Origin: Dillenia suffruticosa
Taxonomy: Eukaryota > Streptophyta > Magnoliopsida > Dilleniales > Dilleniaceae
DNA length: 64,000 nucleotides
Direction: 5' to 3'
NCBI GenBank assembly: GCA_033439265.1
Contig: JAVTVX010000031.1
Span: 19,388,001-19,452,000, forward strand
Below are positions 31,801 to 43,422 of this stretch, piece after piece; position 1 is the stretch's first letter; each line of letters begins with the position of its first letter. A program made the position numbers and the translations under genes. The notes below the pieces were generated by a model. That model saw nothing but the letters and a program-made list of their open reading frames with translations, searched no databases and had not been told where the DNA came from.

Positions 31801-32960
31801 AATACCTTCCTAGATGTAAATTTCAATTCAAACTCACCACTCCCCAAGCTTGATTAGTGTCCGAATCACTGAGTATAATAGTTTTAGACTCTTCATAGGA
31901 AGTATATTTTTTGAACCATTTTTTGTTATAGCAGATATATCTATTGGCATTAGAATTTGTCCACTACCCTTCAGAATTTTTCACTAAAAATATATCTGTC
32001 ACCATAGCCACAAAGGGTTTTTCGATAACGTTGGCTTGATTTGGAGTCTCGAGTTTCTAAAATATACAAATTCGAATAACATGTCCACTTTTGCCACAAA
32101 CATAACATACACCAAGTTTTTTATAATAAGGGTGGTCATGGTTTTTCCTCATGTGATTGAATTTTTTTTTTTGTTGTGAGATTTATCATATTTGTTTCCA
32201 AAATTTTTATTTGGTTTTAGATGTGTTTCGGGAATTATTTGACAAACTATTTGAGGATATGAGATTTATGTTAGTGGAATCCATATTCGTATTTTGAACC
32301 ATTGCATCTTGACCTCTTGCCTCCTCCACACGGATACGTATGATTAAATCTTTCAAAGTGACATCTTTCTATTTGTGACGTAAAATCCTTTGAAATTCTC
32401 CTCAAGTAGGTGACAACTTGTCAATGATTCCAAAAACTATCAAGTTGTCACCAAATTTTACTCTTTCAGACCGTATCTCATGAGCAATCATTTGAAAATC
32501 TTACACTTGATCTACCATAAATTTTCTATCTATCATTTGGTAGCGAAAGAAGTGACTAGCTGCATATTTCTTTGCACCGACTTGTTCGGTGTCGTACTTG
32601 AGTTGAAAACCTTCTATATTTTCTTAGCAGTAGGGTAAGTGTGTTCATAATAATCATAAAACTGATCAGAAAGACAATTTAAAAGATAGTAGTGGTAATT
32701 ATACTCATCTATTTCATATTGTGCACATCTATCTGAGTGTTCGATTTGTTTATTCTCAGAGATACCTTCAATGTTCTCCTTATTGGGATTCTTTTTTGTG
32801 AGAACATATGTCACCTTGAGAAGGATAAGGTAGAATAATACTTTTCATTTCCATCTCCTAAAGTGAGTATTATGAAATTTGAAGGGTTTGTTAAGATTTC
32901 CAACATGGTTAACAGATTTTTCTTGTACAATTTCCAAGCTTGAATCTCCTTAAAATTGTC
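28860..32960 (-). pseudogene. copia gag-pol remains
   Basis: Broken polyprotein on the minus strand. A gag-like frame around 32614-32960 includes a YVLTKKNPNKE segment. A zinc knuckle CX2CX4HX4C is encoded at 32107-32066. Degenerate protease and GAG-pre-integrase sequence lies around 31980-31500 (LKFTSRKVLILKDVIYAP; FWHVRLCHIN). The integrase core end is at 31249-31022 (YSPASNGVVERKNRT) and 31009-30572. The reverse transcriptase active site YMDD is encoded at 29875-29864. An RNase H tail follows around 29160-28970 (FRSIRRKHNIVRLYLSDD) with an internal stop. Stops and frameshifts between all blocks show it is not functional. Confidence 0.85.
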
Positions 32961-32998
32961 GGTGAACAATGTAATAAAAATAATAATTTATTACAAAG

Positions 32999-33543
32999 TG
33001 TAGAGAAATTGCACAAAAGACCACGGAGTGAAACGCGAATATCTCACTCTCTATAAAGAGATTCGAGCCTTCTACGATAGCTAAAAACTCAAGAATCGGT
33101 GTAGTAGAACTTACTTAACTCGTCCCCTCCATGATACAACAGTCCAATGATTTGTTTTGGTTCAAAACAATTTTTCACAAATGTTTGAATTCAAAATTTC
33201 ACAAAAAATACTTCTTTTTAACTAATTTTCTCTCTCTAAAATATTTGTAAGATTATATATATTAGAAAAATAAAAATGAGATTCCTATTTATAGATGTAT
33301 AAAATTCTTGTTTCATTAAACAGGATATTAGCGGTGAACAGAATTATAACCACCAATTATCCCACTACTAGGTAAGTTTTACTCATACTACACCCACTAT
33401 TACATGAGTTGCACTCAATTATTTAATATTAAAAGTAATCATTTGTAATTTATACCATTACAAAAAAATAAGAATATCTATCCACTACTCCCACTATTTA
33501 CATTCTATTAAACTTATAAATAATTTATATATAAATTACAACA
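32999..33543 (-). repeat. copia 5' LTR (right)
   Basis: 545 bp partner of the left LTR, with the same termini. The flank beyond 33543 leads directly into a short AT-rich block that recurs at about 34876. Confidence 0.85.
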
Positions 33544-33545
33544 TT

Positions 33546-33605
33546 AACAATATATATTTTTCTTTTTTATAGTGCCCCATAATTAATATAATGTTATAGA
33601 CTATA
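33546..33605. repeat. short direct repeat (partner 34876-34934)
   Basis: ACAATATATAT, then ATAGTGCCCCATAATTAA, then ATAATGTTATAGACTATA, repeated nearly identically 1.33 kb downstream at 34876-34934. The pair brackets duplicated copy B, suggesting a second, tandem duplication event. Confidence 0.75.
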
Positions 33606-33610
33606 AAAAT

Positions 33611-34500
33611 GGCGGCCAAAAGGGTCTTCTTTCCAAGAAATTTCAATTCGAAACTTTTGGCACTTTGTCTGATAGAGTTGGCCTTCCATCGACCATTGAA
33701 TTACCCTTTCAAAAAAAAAAAATGATTTTCATTTTTTTATTCTCAAATTTGCATGGGAGTTGAAAATCCTATCTTTTTTTTATTATATAAGAATTTAAAT
33801 TTAAAATTATCAAATTAAAAAAAATTTATATCAGTAAATTATCTCTTTGAGAATATTCTAGTGCCTATCCACGACTATATCAGACCGATGAAATATAATA
33901 TATATTTAAGATCATTATTTTATAAAAATAAATAATATTTAAGATAATATATCAATTATCTCCATCTTTTTCTCTTTATTATATTTTTTGCGCTGTTTGT
34001 ATCAAAAATAAAATATATGAGAATAAAATATATCTATAATAACAATTAGTATTTTGGATTAAATTCATCTTTTATCCCAAAGTGCAGATTAAGTTTGCCC
34101 TAGTCGGCATAAATAGCCACGAGTTAAAACAAAAAAAGGTGGGGGGGGAGAGAAAAGGAAAAAAGTCTTCGGTTATTATTACCTTAGCTAGAAGACTTTT
34201 TGGGCTAGTAATGCATCTTTGACCGGTCTAAGCATTAGGCGGCCGTGATCAACTTGATTAGTTGGAAACAAGAAATCAGATCATGGTTGAATTATAAGGG
34301 GCTATGAAGATCGAACATGTCGTCTCTTTTGGAAATTCACATGAAGACAAAAGAGGAGAAAGGAATTGAGGGTGTTTTTGGTGGGCTTCAAACAACCAAA
34401 CAGCCGGCGCCCAAGGAATAGTATAGATCTCAAAAAAAAAAAAAAGAACTTTTTAGAGAAATAGTCCAAAATGAAGCCCATGTTAAATAAAGAGTAACTC
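33611..34500. repeat. duplicated segment, copy B (partner 25729-26545)
   Basis: Same landmarks as copy A. It differs by an extra AT-rich insertion of about 90 bp at about 33770-33858, which resembles the dispersed AT-rich family, and by an expanded CT tract at 34499-34521. The insertion is absent from copy A, so the pair gives an empty-site comparison. Confidence 0.85.
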
Positions 34501-34539
34501 TCTCTCTCTCTCTCTCTCTCTACAGAGGACAAGAAAAGT

Positions 34540-37500
34540 GTTGGAGGAAGGTGATAAAAGTGCCCATGTCTTACTCAACTCTGTCTTCTTTTCATTTTTG
34601 TTTTGTTTTCCTCCTCTTAATACATTTTTTTATAAAGCAATAGTATATGATAATTAAATTTGAATTAAATTAATTTGAATTCTCAAAGAATATTTTTGTA
34701 ATATCTGTTTTCTTTATACATAAAATTTAAAAATATTAGCATTCAAATATTTTTATGAAATTTGAAGACACTTCATTGTTGCATAGGAAGACCTTAGCCT
34801 AAAAAGTGGACACTGAAGAATATACATCAATAGTTACGGATAGATAATTGAAGTATAAGGTGACTTAAGCTTCATAACAATATATATATATTTTTTTATA
34901 GTGCCCCATAATTAACATAATGTTATAGACTATATAATATATGCTTTTATAAAGACCCTCAATAATAGATGCAGGTAACATTTTCTCACTGCATGATTTC
35001 ATATGTTCATTTTGTCAAAAGAGTATAGACACAATGTCTTCTTCCATTGCTGTCTCACACCTTCTCTCTTCTTTGGTCTTCCATTGCAATTGCAAACAAA
35101 TAAGAATCACTCCTCGAATATTCCTTTCTCAAAAAATTATTAGGTTCGTATCGAACACGACTGATTTTTGAGAAAATAACACTATTATTTAATAATTTAA
35201 AATTTTATTCATTTTATTTACTTAATTAATAATAGCTACGATTTTTTTCCTGACCGAAAAGGGTGGGTGATTGGTGTTGCTGCCTTCTCTGAACATAAGT
35301 TACGAACATCATCTTTTATTATAAAATATTTGATTTTAATCATAGCTATTGTTCTTGTCACAATATCAAAGAATTTATTAAAAACCAAACCCTTTAGGTT
35401 TATTGATTAATGACACTTTACCCATTAACTAAAAATTTAAAATTCAAGCCATGTGAATAGCGAAAAAGAATTTGGAAGAGTCACTCCTAAAATAGATTAT
35501 ATAATACTTGAATCGAATTAATTGAATAAAATCTAAATATCGATGATAAAAACCAAAAATAAAAAAAGAATTCATAAAAAAATAATATTGTTTTTCCGTT
35601 ATCAAGATTTTAATTTTGTCGCCTTGTAATCATATTTAAGAAGAGTTTTCTTATATTAGAAAATTTTTATTTCCTTTTAAATATAATAACAGTAACTTTG
35701 AGGATCATGTATATACCATTATCAAAATGACTTAAAAAGAGCATATATATATATATATATATATATAGAGTTTTTCGGTGCAAATTTAAATGGTAAAATC
35801 TCTTTATTTTTATTTTTTTTCTCAGTTTGATTATGTATGAATTGTTTTCGGAGAGAGGAAATTATTTAAATTTTCAAAAAAATGAATAGATTGGGACTGT
35901 GGATGTGAAAGCAGCCTATCCCATATAGAAACAAGAAGAGCTTTTTCAAGGCCAAAACTCAAAAAGCGTTAAAAAGGATCAGGTAGAGAAGAAAAAACTA
36001 GAGAGAGAAAGTTGACTGAGATATTGGTTGACCAAAGACCAAATCCCACGTGGCTGACTTGCATGCTTAGAGAAAACCAGTGATTGGTTAGGTTTGGACT
36101 GGGACCAAACAGCAGACTTTTCAAGGGCTATGGCTATGGGGATGGATGATGTCGACCAAATTATGGTCTTAATCTCAACAACGTTTCACACACACCCCAT
36201 TAATGTCATAACCCAAGGGTCATGACTACTATTTTATATTAGGGTTTTGCTCACCTTTGCCCCAGAGGCAATGGTTAGCTTTTGCCTATATATATTTATG
36301 AATTTAAATAATTTTTTATATTCTTTTTTTATTATGTAAAGAGTGAAAATCATAAAAAATATAAACTCATCAGAGATACTTAAATAAGAGTTCTTTACTA
36401 TTTGTATTCTTTTTTCATGTTCATAGTGCCCAATTAAAGAATAAATTTTCAACAATATTAAATGGGCATTAAGTTATGAATTTAATTGATCAAATTTTAT
36501 ATCTCAGCCAAATTCAATATATATTAATCAATATTTAGTATTAAATAATGAGTATATTTTAATCGATTCAAATAAATGAAATATTAAAATATATTAAAGT
36601 GAATTAATATGTAATTTTTTTTTAACAAATCACTACGGTAATCACGTTAGGTCATCCAATATAATAAATCTGATTTGAATCAGATTGCACCCTTAATAGA
36701 TAAAACTCTTTTGATATATATTTTCATCATACATAAAATTCAGATCTGTAATTTTATTTAAAAGATATCAGTATCCAGTAATTATATCAACTAAATCTGA
36801 TATAATTGATTCATTTACATGGGCAAACCAAGGGGGAGGAAATGCAGTGGCGACCGCCCCATGAAATTCCTAAAAAGATTCTAATATGTTTTATCCATTA
36901 TCAACCTGTAAATATCGCTAAAAATTATAAGAATACCATAAAAATCTGAATGCAGTTTGTAATATAAAAATTATCAGATCTGCTCTCTTCAACCCCTACG
37001 CCATGCTTCGTCTTCATAATATAATTTTTTTGCTCTCTCTACTTCTAACATTACTCTTAATCTTCTTTTTTTTTTTTTTTGGTTTATGAAGTTTGGTTTA
37101 TTTGATTGATAGCTAAAGTTTAAATCCAATATTTTATGACCAAAGACCATGCTTGTGCTCTAAAAATTTAAACAAAAGAAGAAGAAAACAATCTCAAACA
37201 CCCCAAAATTCTTAATACTTTATGATGGGGGTCTGTTTGGGGACAAAGCCATCTCCATGTCAAACATCTTTTCTTGGTTTCAATTTCATTTTTGTGATCT
37301 ATGGTCTCATTGATGATGATATTCAAACTCTTTTCTCTTAATTTCAAAGGCCACTTGGACCGACACATGGGTCACATTTATAAGAATGACTTTATGATAA
37401 ATGCAATTTTTTTTTTAAAAAAAAGAAAAACATTGTGTACCGACGAAGGAGTAGAAAAATAAGTTGAAGCCCATCATTCGTTGTCCCCTCAACCGCAGGC

Positions 37501-39290
37501 TCCTTTCCTCATTTTTCTCTTTTCTCCTTTTGTTTTTTTTTTTTACTTTTGATTTTTGAATTTAGTTACTGCAAAAATATGAACACGAATATAATTTTTT
37601 TATATATAAAAGAATGAATATATTAAAAATAATGAAAAATACACGGTTATCAGGATTTTTCTAGAGAAACCCAAAGAACAATGAGCATAACTCCATGTGA
37701 GGTCCATATAAAAATCACTAAGATATGATCTTAACTATGTATAAGACTTTACTAATAAATGTCGTGATAATTCGTGAAGGAAACTGTTATTCATCAATCC
37801 TCATCTTATTTCTTTCTGTCCAAATATAGTAAATGCAAATACTAAAGAGGCATTCAAAGACCCTATTTCACCGAAAAAGATATCTAACGAGGAGAGAAAG
37901 GTTGCACGAATATTAAATCAAAAGAAAGAAAAGATCACAGGAACATAATTCGCCATAATCAGTCTCCAAACCTACCTCAGAAAGGGACATCTAAAAAATT
38001 TATATTGATCGATAAAATATAATATATATGTTTAAAATTATAATTTTAAGATTTTAAATTATAACCTTTTTTTAAAAAAAAAATGAAGGGCAACTACCCC
38101 TCATAAAGGCAGTGGGAAAGGAAAACATACTGTTACGAATCTTACATCAAATCTTAAAAAAATCATAAAATAGTATTTCAATAGGATCTCTCATTCAATA
38201 GATTGATCTTTTCGACTGAATTCTCTTATTGATTTTGAATCTATTACTTGGATCCGTAACACATGCCAACAAAAAGTGAGGATGCCGACTAGTATGGCTT
38301 TAACCATTTTTCATTTAGAGTTTCTGTACAGAAATTAAGGAAACAATGAAATGCTTTAATTATATGAGAATATAATTTAGTTTTACTAAATTATATTGTT
38401 TTAAAATCAAATTAGATTTAAACTCTTAAAAGATGAAATTTTTTAGATTTTTTTTTTCTATACAAGATTTGAATCGAGATCTTATTTAAAGGGAATCAAA
38501 TCACGTTGGTCCATCAATAAGTCTCATTTAATAAATATTTTCTCTATCAATTAATTCCCTTATAGTTAAATGGTCAATACGTCTATCTACTTCTCTATCA
38601 CGAAGATAAAGATAAAGATAAAGAAGAGAGAGGGATAGAGATACAAGATAAGATGAGATTTGTAAATTTGAATTAATAAAAGAAATTTTTGGATTTAGTG
38701 GGAATGCAATAAAGAAGAAAGAGAAAATTGAAAGAAACAATTTAATATTTTCTTAATTTTTTTCAAAGTGACAGATAATTTGGAATAAAATAAAATTTAA
38801 AAAACCCAAGAGAGCTTTTTTTTTAAAAAAAAAAAAAATCCCTTTGAAAGGTACTGTTAGCCTTCTATTTATAGACATAAATCATCATAAACCCATTTTT
38901 TTCATGCAGAGACATCCTTAATTTGCATTAACAAAATTCTTTAATTTTGAATAGAAAAAGGTTTGGTTACGATAGTTGTAAGTTCTGCCGAATAAGTATG
39001 TTGAATTTTATTAAAAGTAGTTTGAATCAAGTTTGATATTTAATAGAAAAAACTCTCGTAATATCAATTTTTATTATATATAAAATTTAAATTAGAAATA
39101 TTATTAAACGATATCGGGTGTTCAATTGAACTAATTAATCATTGTTTCTGATGATTTGACTAATCACCCTTTTGCCGAGTGCCTCCCAGGACAATTCCCA
39201 TAAGAGTCCTATTCCAAAATAACTCAAAAAATACAAATTTTTTTTAAAATAACCCAAATAAAAAAATATTTCCGTTTCAAACCCGTATTT
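34540..39290. other. intergenic, no gene seen
   Basis: AT-rich, with an AT microsatellite at about 35745-35766 and type A/B dispersed repeats near 35420-35545 and 36690-36790. A small promoter-like cluster near 36010-36070 (TTGACT, TTGACC, CCACGTGG) has no gene beside it. Short frames at 36234-36455 and 37168-37368 carry no recognisable domains. Confidence 0.5.
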
Positions 39291-39408
39291 GTTGGGAGTT
39301 GAAGACGTGACACAGTGTGTCACGGAAAGTCCCGAGAGAGAGGAGTCCGCGGGGGAGGGAGGGAGAGAGGGGAGGAGAGCGGTAGGGGACGGAGGGAGGA
39401 GGGAGGAG

Positions 39409-39643
39409 CGTGGCGGGGGGCGGAGGGGGAAGGAGAAAGAGTGGAGGACCGCAGTGGGGTGCGAAGGGGGAGGGAGAGAGAGGGGAGGGCTGCGGAGGGG
39501 AAGGGAGGGAGAGAAAGACGGGAGGGCGGCGGGAGGTCCACAGGGGGAGAGAGAGAAAGAGGAGAGGGGCACAGCGGGAGCAGAGGGGGAAGGAGAGAGA
39601 GGGGAGGGGCGTGCTGGGGTGCGGAGGGGGAGGGAGAGAGAGT
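39409..39643 (+). repeat. purine-rich minisatellite, about 40-bp units
   Basis: About six imperfect units begin near 39413, 39453, 39490, 39530, 39575 and 39615, each of form GTGCGGAGGGGGAGGGAGAG with variants. Irregular GGGAGG-rich sequence extends upstream to about 39345. The plus strand is nearly pure purine with repeated G-runs. The lack of T-rich stop codons opens long frames in five of six readings, none of which should be called genes. Confidence 0.8.
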
Positions 39644-39659
39644 AGTCCCAGATTTTAAG

Positions 39660-41590
39660 GCACTTTGTCTCTCATCAGAATAAAAACAACATTTCAGTCC
39701 CAGATTTTTTTTAACCAAAAAGAAAGAGCAGTCCCAATGTCATTTACGCGTTCATCTGTATCTCTCTTATCCACAACAGTCTTTCTTTGAGGTTAACTTG
39801 TCTGTGGAAAATACCCAAGTTATCCTTAGAAAAGTATGACGGAGAAAAACTTGGTTTTAAGGCACATCACATATTTGAAAAAATAACAACCATAAATAAT
39901 CAAAAGTTTTGTGGCTAAATTCATGCTCCTCTCTTTCTAGACGGAGAATATTTTGTATACACACTTTATGTCTAAATTTAGGACTTTATTTCTTTATTTC
40001 TTTATTTTTTTTATTATCACCGGTATCGAAATTATATTCTGACTAATTCGATTCAAGTGTCTGGCTCTTCCAATGTATTTTTTTCATTCTTAACTTTTGA
40101 ATCAAATATTTAATTAAAAAATCTAATATTTTAATCCACCGACTCTATTATCTATCGGTTCTTTCTTTATTTAAAACATATAATTAAGTTTATGGAGGTT
40201 ATTCCCCTCAACTTGGCAAAAGTGGGCGTCGCCCATCTTGCGAGCCGGGGCCCAGAGGGCTGTCTCGATCTATGTGACTCAACTGTGGGGAAAGGATTAC
40301 TAGGAATTCGAAAGAGGGTTTGTAGAACAACATTCTTGTAATTGAATCTGATTACGGGAGTAACCCTGATCTTATGAATCTCAAACTCTGATATTTACGG
40401 AATTTAATTTTAAAAACTACTTTATATCATTTTAAACATTTTTATCAATTAAACTACAAAACGCCACTCTCTTCATCTTGGTTAGTGTGAATACTAAAAG
40501 ATTAGAGAAAGCATTTGAATCTGAAAATAGTATTGTATGTCAAACGTCAGCGAAATTGCAAGGTCAAGCCTGCAATCAATTCCCAATAACTTAAGTCAGA
40601 AGGTTTGGGTGGATCCGACCATTTATACCCACGGGGCTGAAAACTCTTCCGAATTCTCAAAGCACGCCCGAGGGACCTGGTGAGCCTAACATCCTCATGT
40701 TTGAGAAAGATTTTGTACTTGGGCCTATAAATTAGGCCAATCTATCGCAGATGGACGGGGGATACTGCGTTAGATTTACAAAAGCCCCGGGACAACCAAT
40801 GGACAGCAAGTCTATTAAGATAGAGTGTTAGATTTTTTAATTAAATTTTGAATTCAAATCTTGAAAATGAAAATGCTGCAATTCCCTAAATAGATCCTAC
40901 AGATGCTCAAATAGTTGGAATGTGACTCCAGATACTGGCGGTAGGTATTAAAAAAAAAAAGTCCCAAGACAGGAAAAGGAAAAGAATTTATGAAGTCTCA
41001 TAGTGAAGAGTTTCATGAGTTTTGTAACCCCTTTATGAGGTTTTAAGTGTGATATTCGGGAGATAACAGTGAAGAGTTTCAAGTGAGCAACAATTTGAAG
41101 CTTATGCAATTTAGCCAGTATCCAATTGAAAAGAGCTCAACATCTCAGCGCATTTTGGAATATTCAAGCTATCAATTTTCTCAAGAGGACTTGACCATTC
41201 CAAATCATTTTATGCTTTGATCAATTGGTATGAATTTTTGGTTAGAAACAAAATTCTAGCTTGGTCCTTGACAATATATATTAAAATCCCTATTTGTAAG
41301 AAGAAGAGAGGATGTGTATTTGTAGTGGAACAGTTATTTATATATTATAAATATAGTATGTATCTATGTATGAAAAGACAATGCAGACAGTCAATAATCA
41401 TTCTTCTTATTCTATTCCCTCATTCTAAGTCAGAAAGCAAAAGCACCAAATAAAAGAATTGAAGAAAACTAAAGTGGAAGAGGGAAAAAGAGAAAGCTAT
41501 AGAAAAGAAACCCCACATAGAGATTCTTCAATTCTCACCACCAAGGCTATGCTTTCACCAAAATCTTGCTTCACAAAAAAAAAAAAAAAT
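39660..41590. other. intergenic upstream of the GUB_WAK gene
   Basis: Contains a type A repeat (40018-40165), an inverted type A copy (40815-40920) and a moderately GC-rich stretch (about 40200-40790) of unknown origin between them. The region from about 41330 holds TATA-like sequence (TTTATATATTATAAATATAG near 41338-41357), and 41460-41593 is probably the 5' UTR of the next gene. Confidence 0.45.
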
Positions 41591-41593
41591 TAA

Positions 41594-43021
41594 ATGGACT
41601 CTCTCTTCCCCCACAAACTCATCAACCCAAATATGCTTTTCCAAATCATTACATTTATTAATCTTCAATTCCTTCCTTTCACATCTTCTCAATCAAGTCA
41701 ATGCAGAACCTCATGTGGTGACATCCCAATTAGATACCCATTTGGGATAGATGATGGCTGTGGAAGTCCTTATTATAGGTACATTCTTGCTTGCTCTAAT
41801 TCACAACAACTTGAGCTCCGAACACCCTCAGGAAGATACCCAGTACGCAGTCTAAGCTACTCTGATCCTCACATATTAGTATCGGATCCATTCATGTGGA
41901 ATTGCCAGGATGGTGACAATTTTCGCGCAACAAGGCCTTTTAGTCTTGACACAAGCATTCATTTTTCTCTCTCTCCACAAAACGACTTTCTTTTCTTCAA
42001 CTGTAGTGAAGAGAACGTGATCATTGAGCCTAAGCCCTTTTTTTGTGAGCGATTTCCCGAGAGGTGTGACTCATCTTGTGACAGTTCTAGTTACCTCTGT
42101 CGCCATTTGCCTGAGTGTGCTTCCGCTTTACACGGAAGTTCCTGCTGTTCTTACTATCCTAAAGCCACGGAGTCATTGAGGTTGATGCTCAAGTATTGTG
42201 CTACTTATACTAGTGTGTATTGGAGAAGCAAAAGTGCAGCTCCTTATGATCAAGTGCCTGAGTATGGAATTAGAATCGATTTTGATATACCAGTGACAAC
42301 AGATTGCCTTCAGTGTCAAGATATTTCAAAAGGAGGTGGCGTTTGTGGATTTGATACTGAGACATTGAGCTTCTTGTGCCTATGCAAAGAAGGGAATGTT
42401 ACCACTTATTGTAATGGTATGTTTGTGTGATTTATTTTGCATTTCTCTTCTTACTTCGCATAATTTGGAATTAGCTAGCCCAAACCAAGATCGTTTCATG
42501 TTTTCTCTGATTACCTGTTTTTTCTCATTAAGATCTCGATTAAGAACTTTGGTTCAAAGGTCACTCAGAAATAGCTTGTAACTCATGCGCTTTATAAAGG
42601 TCTTAGGTTCGACTGTAGTCCTCCCGACCGAAAAAAAAGGAAAATGGTCTTAAGTTCTCGACTAAACACCGGATAAAATTTTATGATTCAGAGTCATGAA
42701 ATTTATGATGAGTATATTTTGCGACAAATAATATTTCTCTGTGCATGTATGTGCAGATCATAGCAATTCGCAGCAGAATAGGAGGGCTGGAGTGATTGCA
42801 GGTGAAGTAATTTGATTGAGTTATTGTTCCTAATGCATGGAAAATCGGATTGCCAAGTTTGGATTTTTGATGGAATCTCTACAATGGGCGCAGGGACTGT
42901 GAGTGCAATTTCTGCAGCTGGTTTATTAGGCGCTGGAGCTGGTATATGGTACATAAGGAAAATGAAGGCTACTGCACCAGTCGCATGTGGGGTCCAAAGC
43001 AGTGAGAATAGGCTCTTTTGA
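41594..43021 (+). CDS. GUB_WAK galacturonan-binding protein with C-terminal membrane anchor, no kinase
   Basis: Three exons (41594-42416, 42757-42801, 42894-43021), 996 nt, 331 aa; junction phases agree. An N-terminal signal sequence lies within about residues 1-32; Met14 is an alternative start that would give a tidier signal peptide. Residues 37-67 carry the GUB_WAK signature: C-x3-CG, then IRYPFGI, then GCG and a further Cys. A cysteine-rich ectodomain follows to about residue 274. A hydrophobic Gly/Ala-rich segment (290-309) and a short tail ending VACGVQSSENRLF anchor the protein; the tail resembles that of Arabidopsis kinase-less GUB_WAK proteins. The family binds or is thought to bind pectin at the cell wall. 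Without a kinase it may be a co-receptor or wall tether. It converges on the pectate lyase gene 400 bp away. Confidence 0.88.
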
Positions 43022-43422
43022 GGGCAACCCACAAGATGATTTCCTGTTCTGTTTTCTCTCTCATTGTTTCCCTGCTACTCTTTTCCAGTTTTCGACTTCT
43101 TTTTTTGGTTCCTTCATCTATACTTCTCTATGAGAGTTCATTTTTTGATATCTTAGTTGAAATGCCACAACATTTGTCAATTTTGTTGTTGAAAATATCA
43201 TTTGTCTTCCATATGGCTTCAATTAGTAGGATCGAAATCCAGATCAACTGGCATGAGAGTCGAGATAATCTTCTTTCCTTGAAAATATGCTTTTACAAAT
43301 AACGAAGGATGGATAGCATAGCTGGTTGTCAGGAAAGGAGAGAATTAACTCACTCAAAAGGGCAAAACACAAAGGACAAAATGGAAAACCAAAATTGGAA
43401 TACATCAAATCGATTGCAAAAA

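Larger units (their letters stand above)
27803..33543 (-). mobile_element. Ty1/copia LTR retrotransposon, full-length but decayed
   Basis: Two direct LTRs (27803-28346 and 32999-33543) flank a minus-strand interior in the order gag, zinc knuckle, protease, integrase, reverse transcriptase, RNase H, which is the copia order. Both LTRs begin TGTAGAGAAATT and end ACAACA on the plus strand. A purine-rich tract (GAGTGAGAGAA on the minus strand) abuts the 3' LTR at 28347, as expected of a polypurine tract. Target-site duplications do not match (AAAAA before, TTAAC after), and no clear PBS was seen inside the right LTR. The coding region is full of stops and frameshifts and the LTRs have visibly diverged, so the insertion is old and cannot move by itself. 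Confidence 0.85.

Noticed and set aside
36010-36070. Promoter-like W-box/G-box cluster
   Set aside because: No gene within reach on either strand; motif clustering alone is not enough.
39135-39718. Five overlapping frames of 82-145 codons on both strands
   Set aside because: All run through the purine-rich minisatellite, where stop codons are scarce; the products are simple E/R/G or P/S/L repeats with no domain.
42590-42640. GGTTCGA-containing stretch in the GUB_WAK first intron
   Set aside because: Looks like a tRNA B box, but no cloverleaf arms can be drawn around it.
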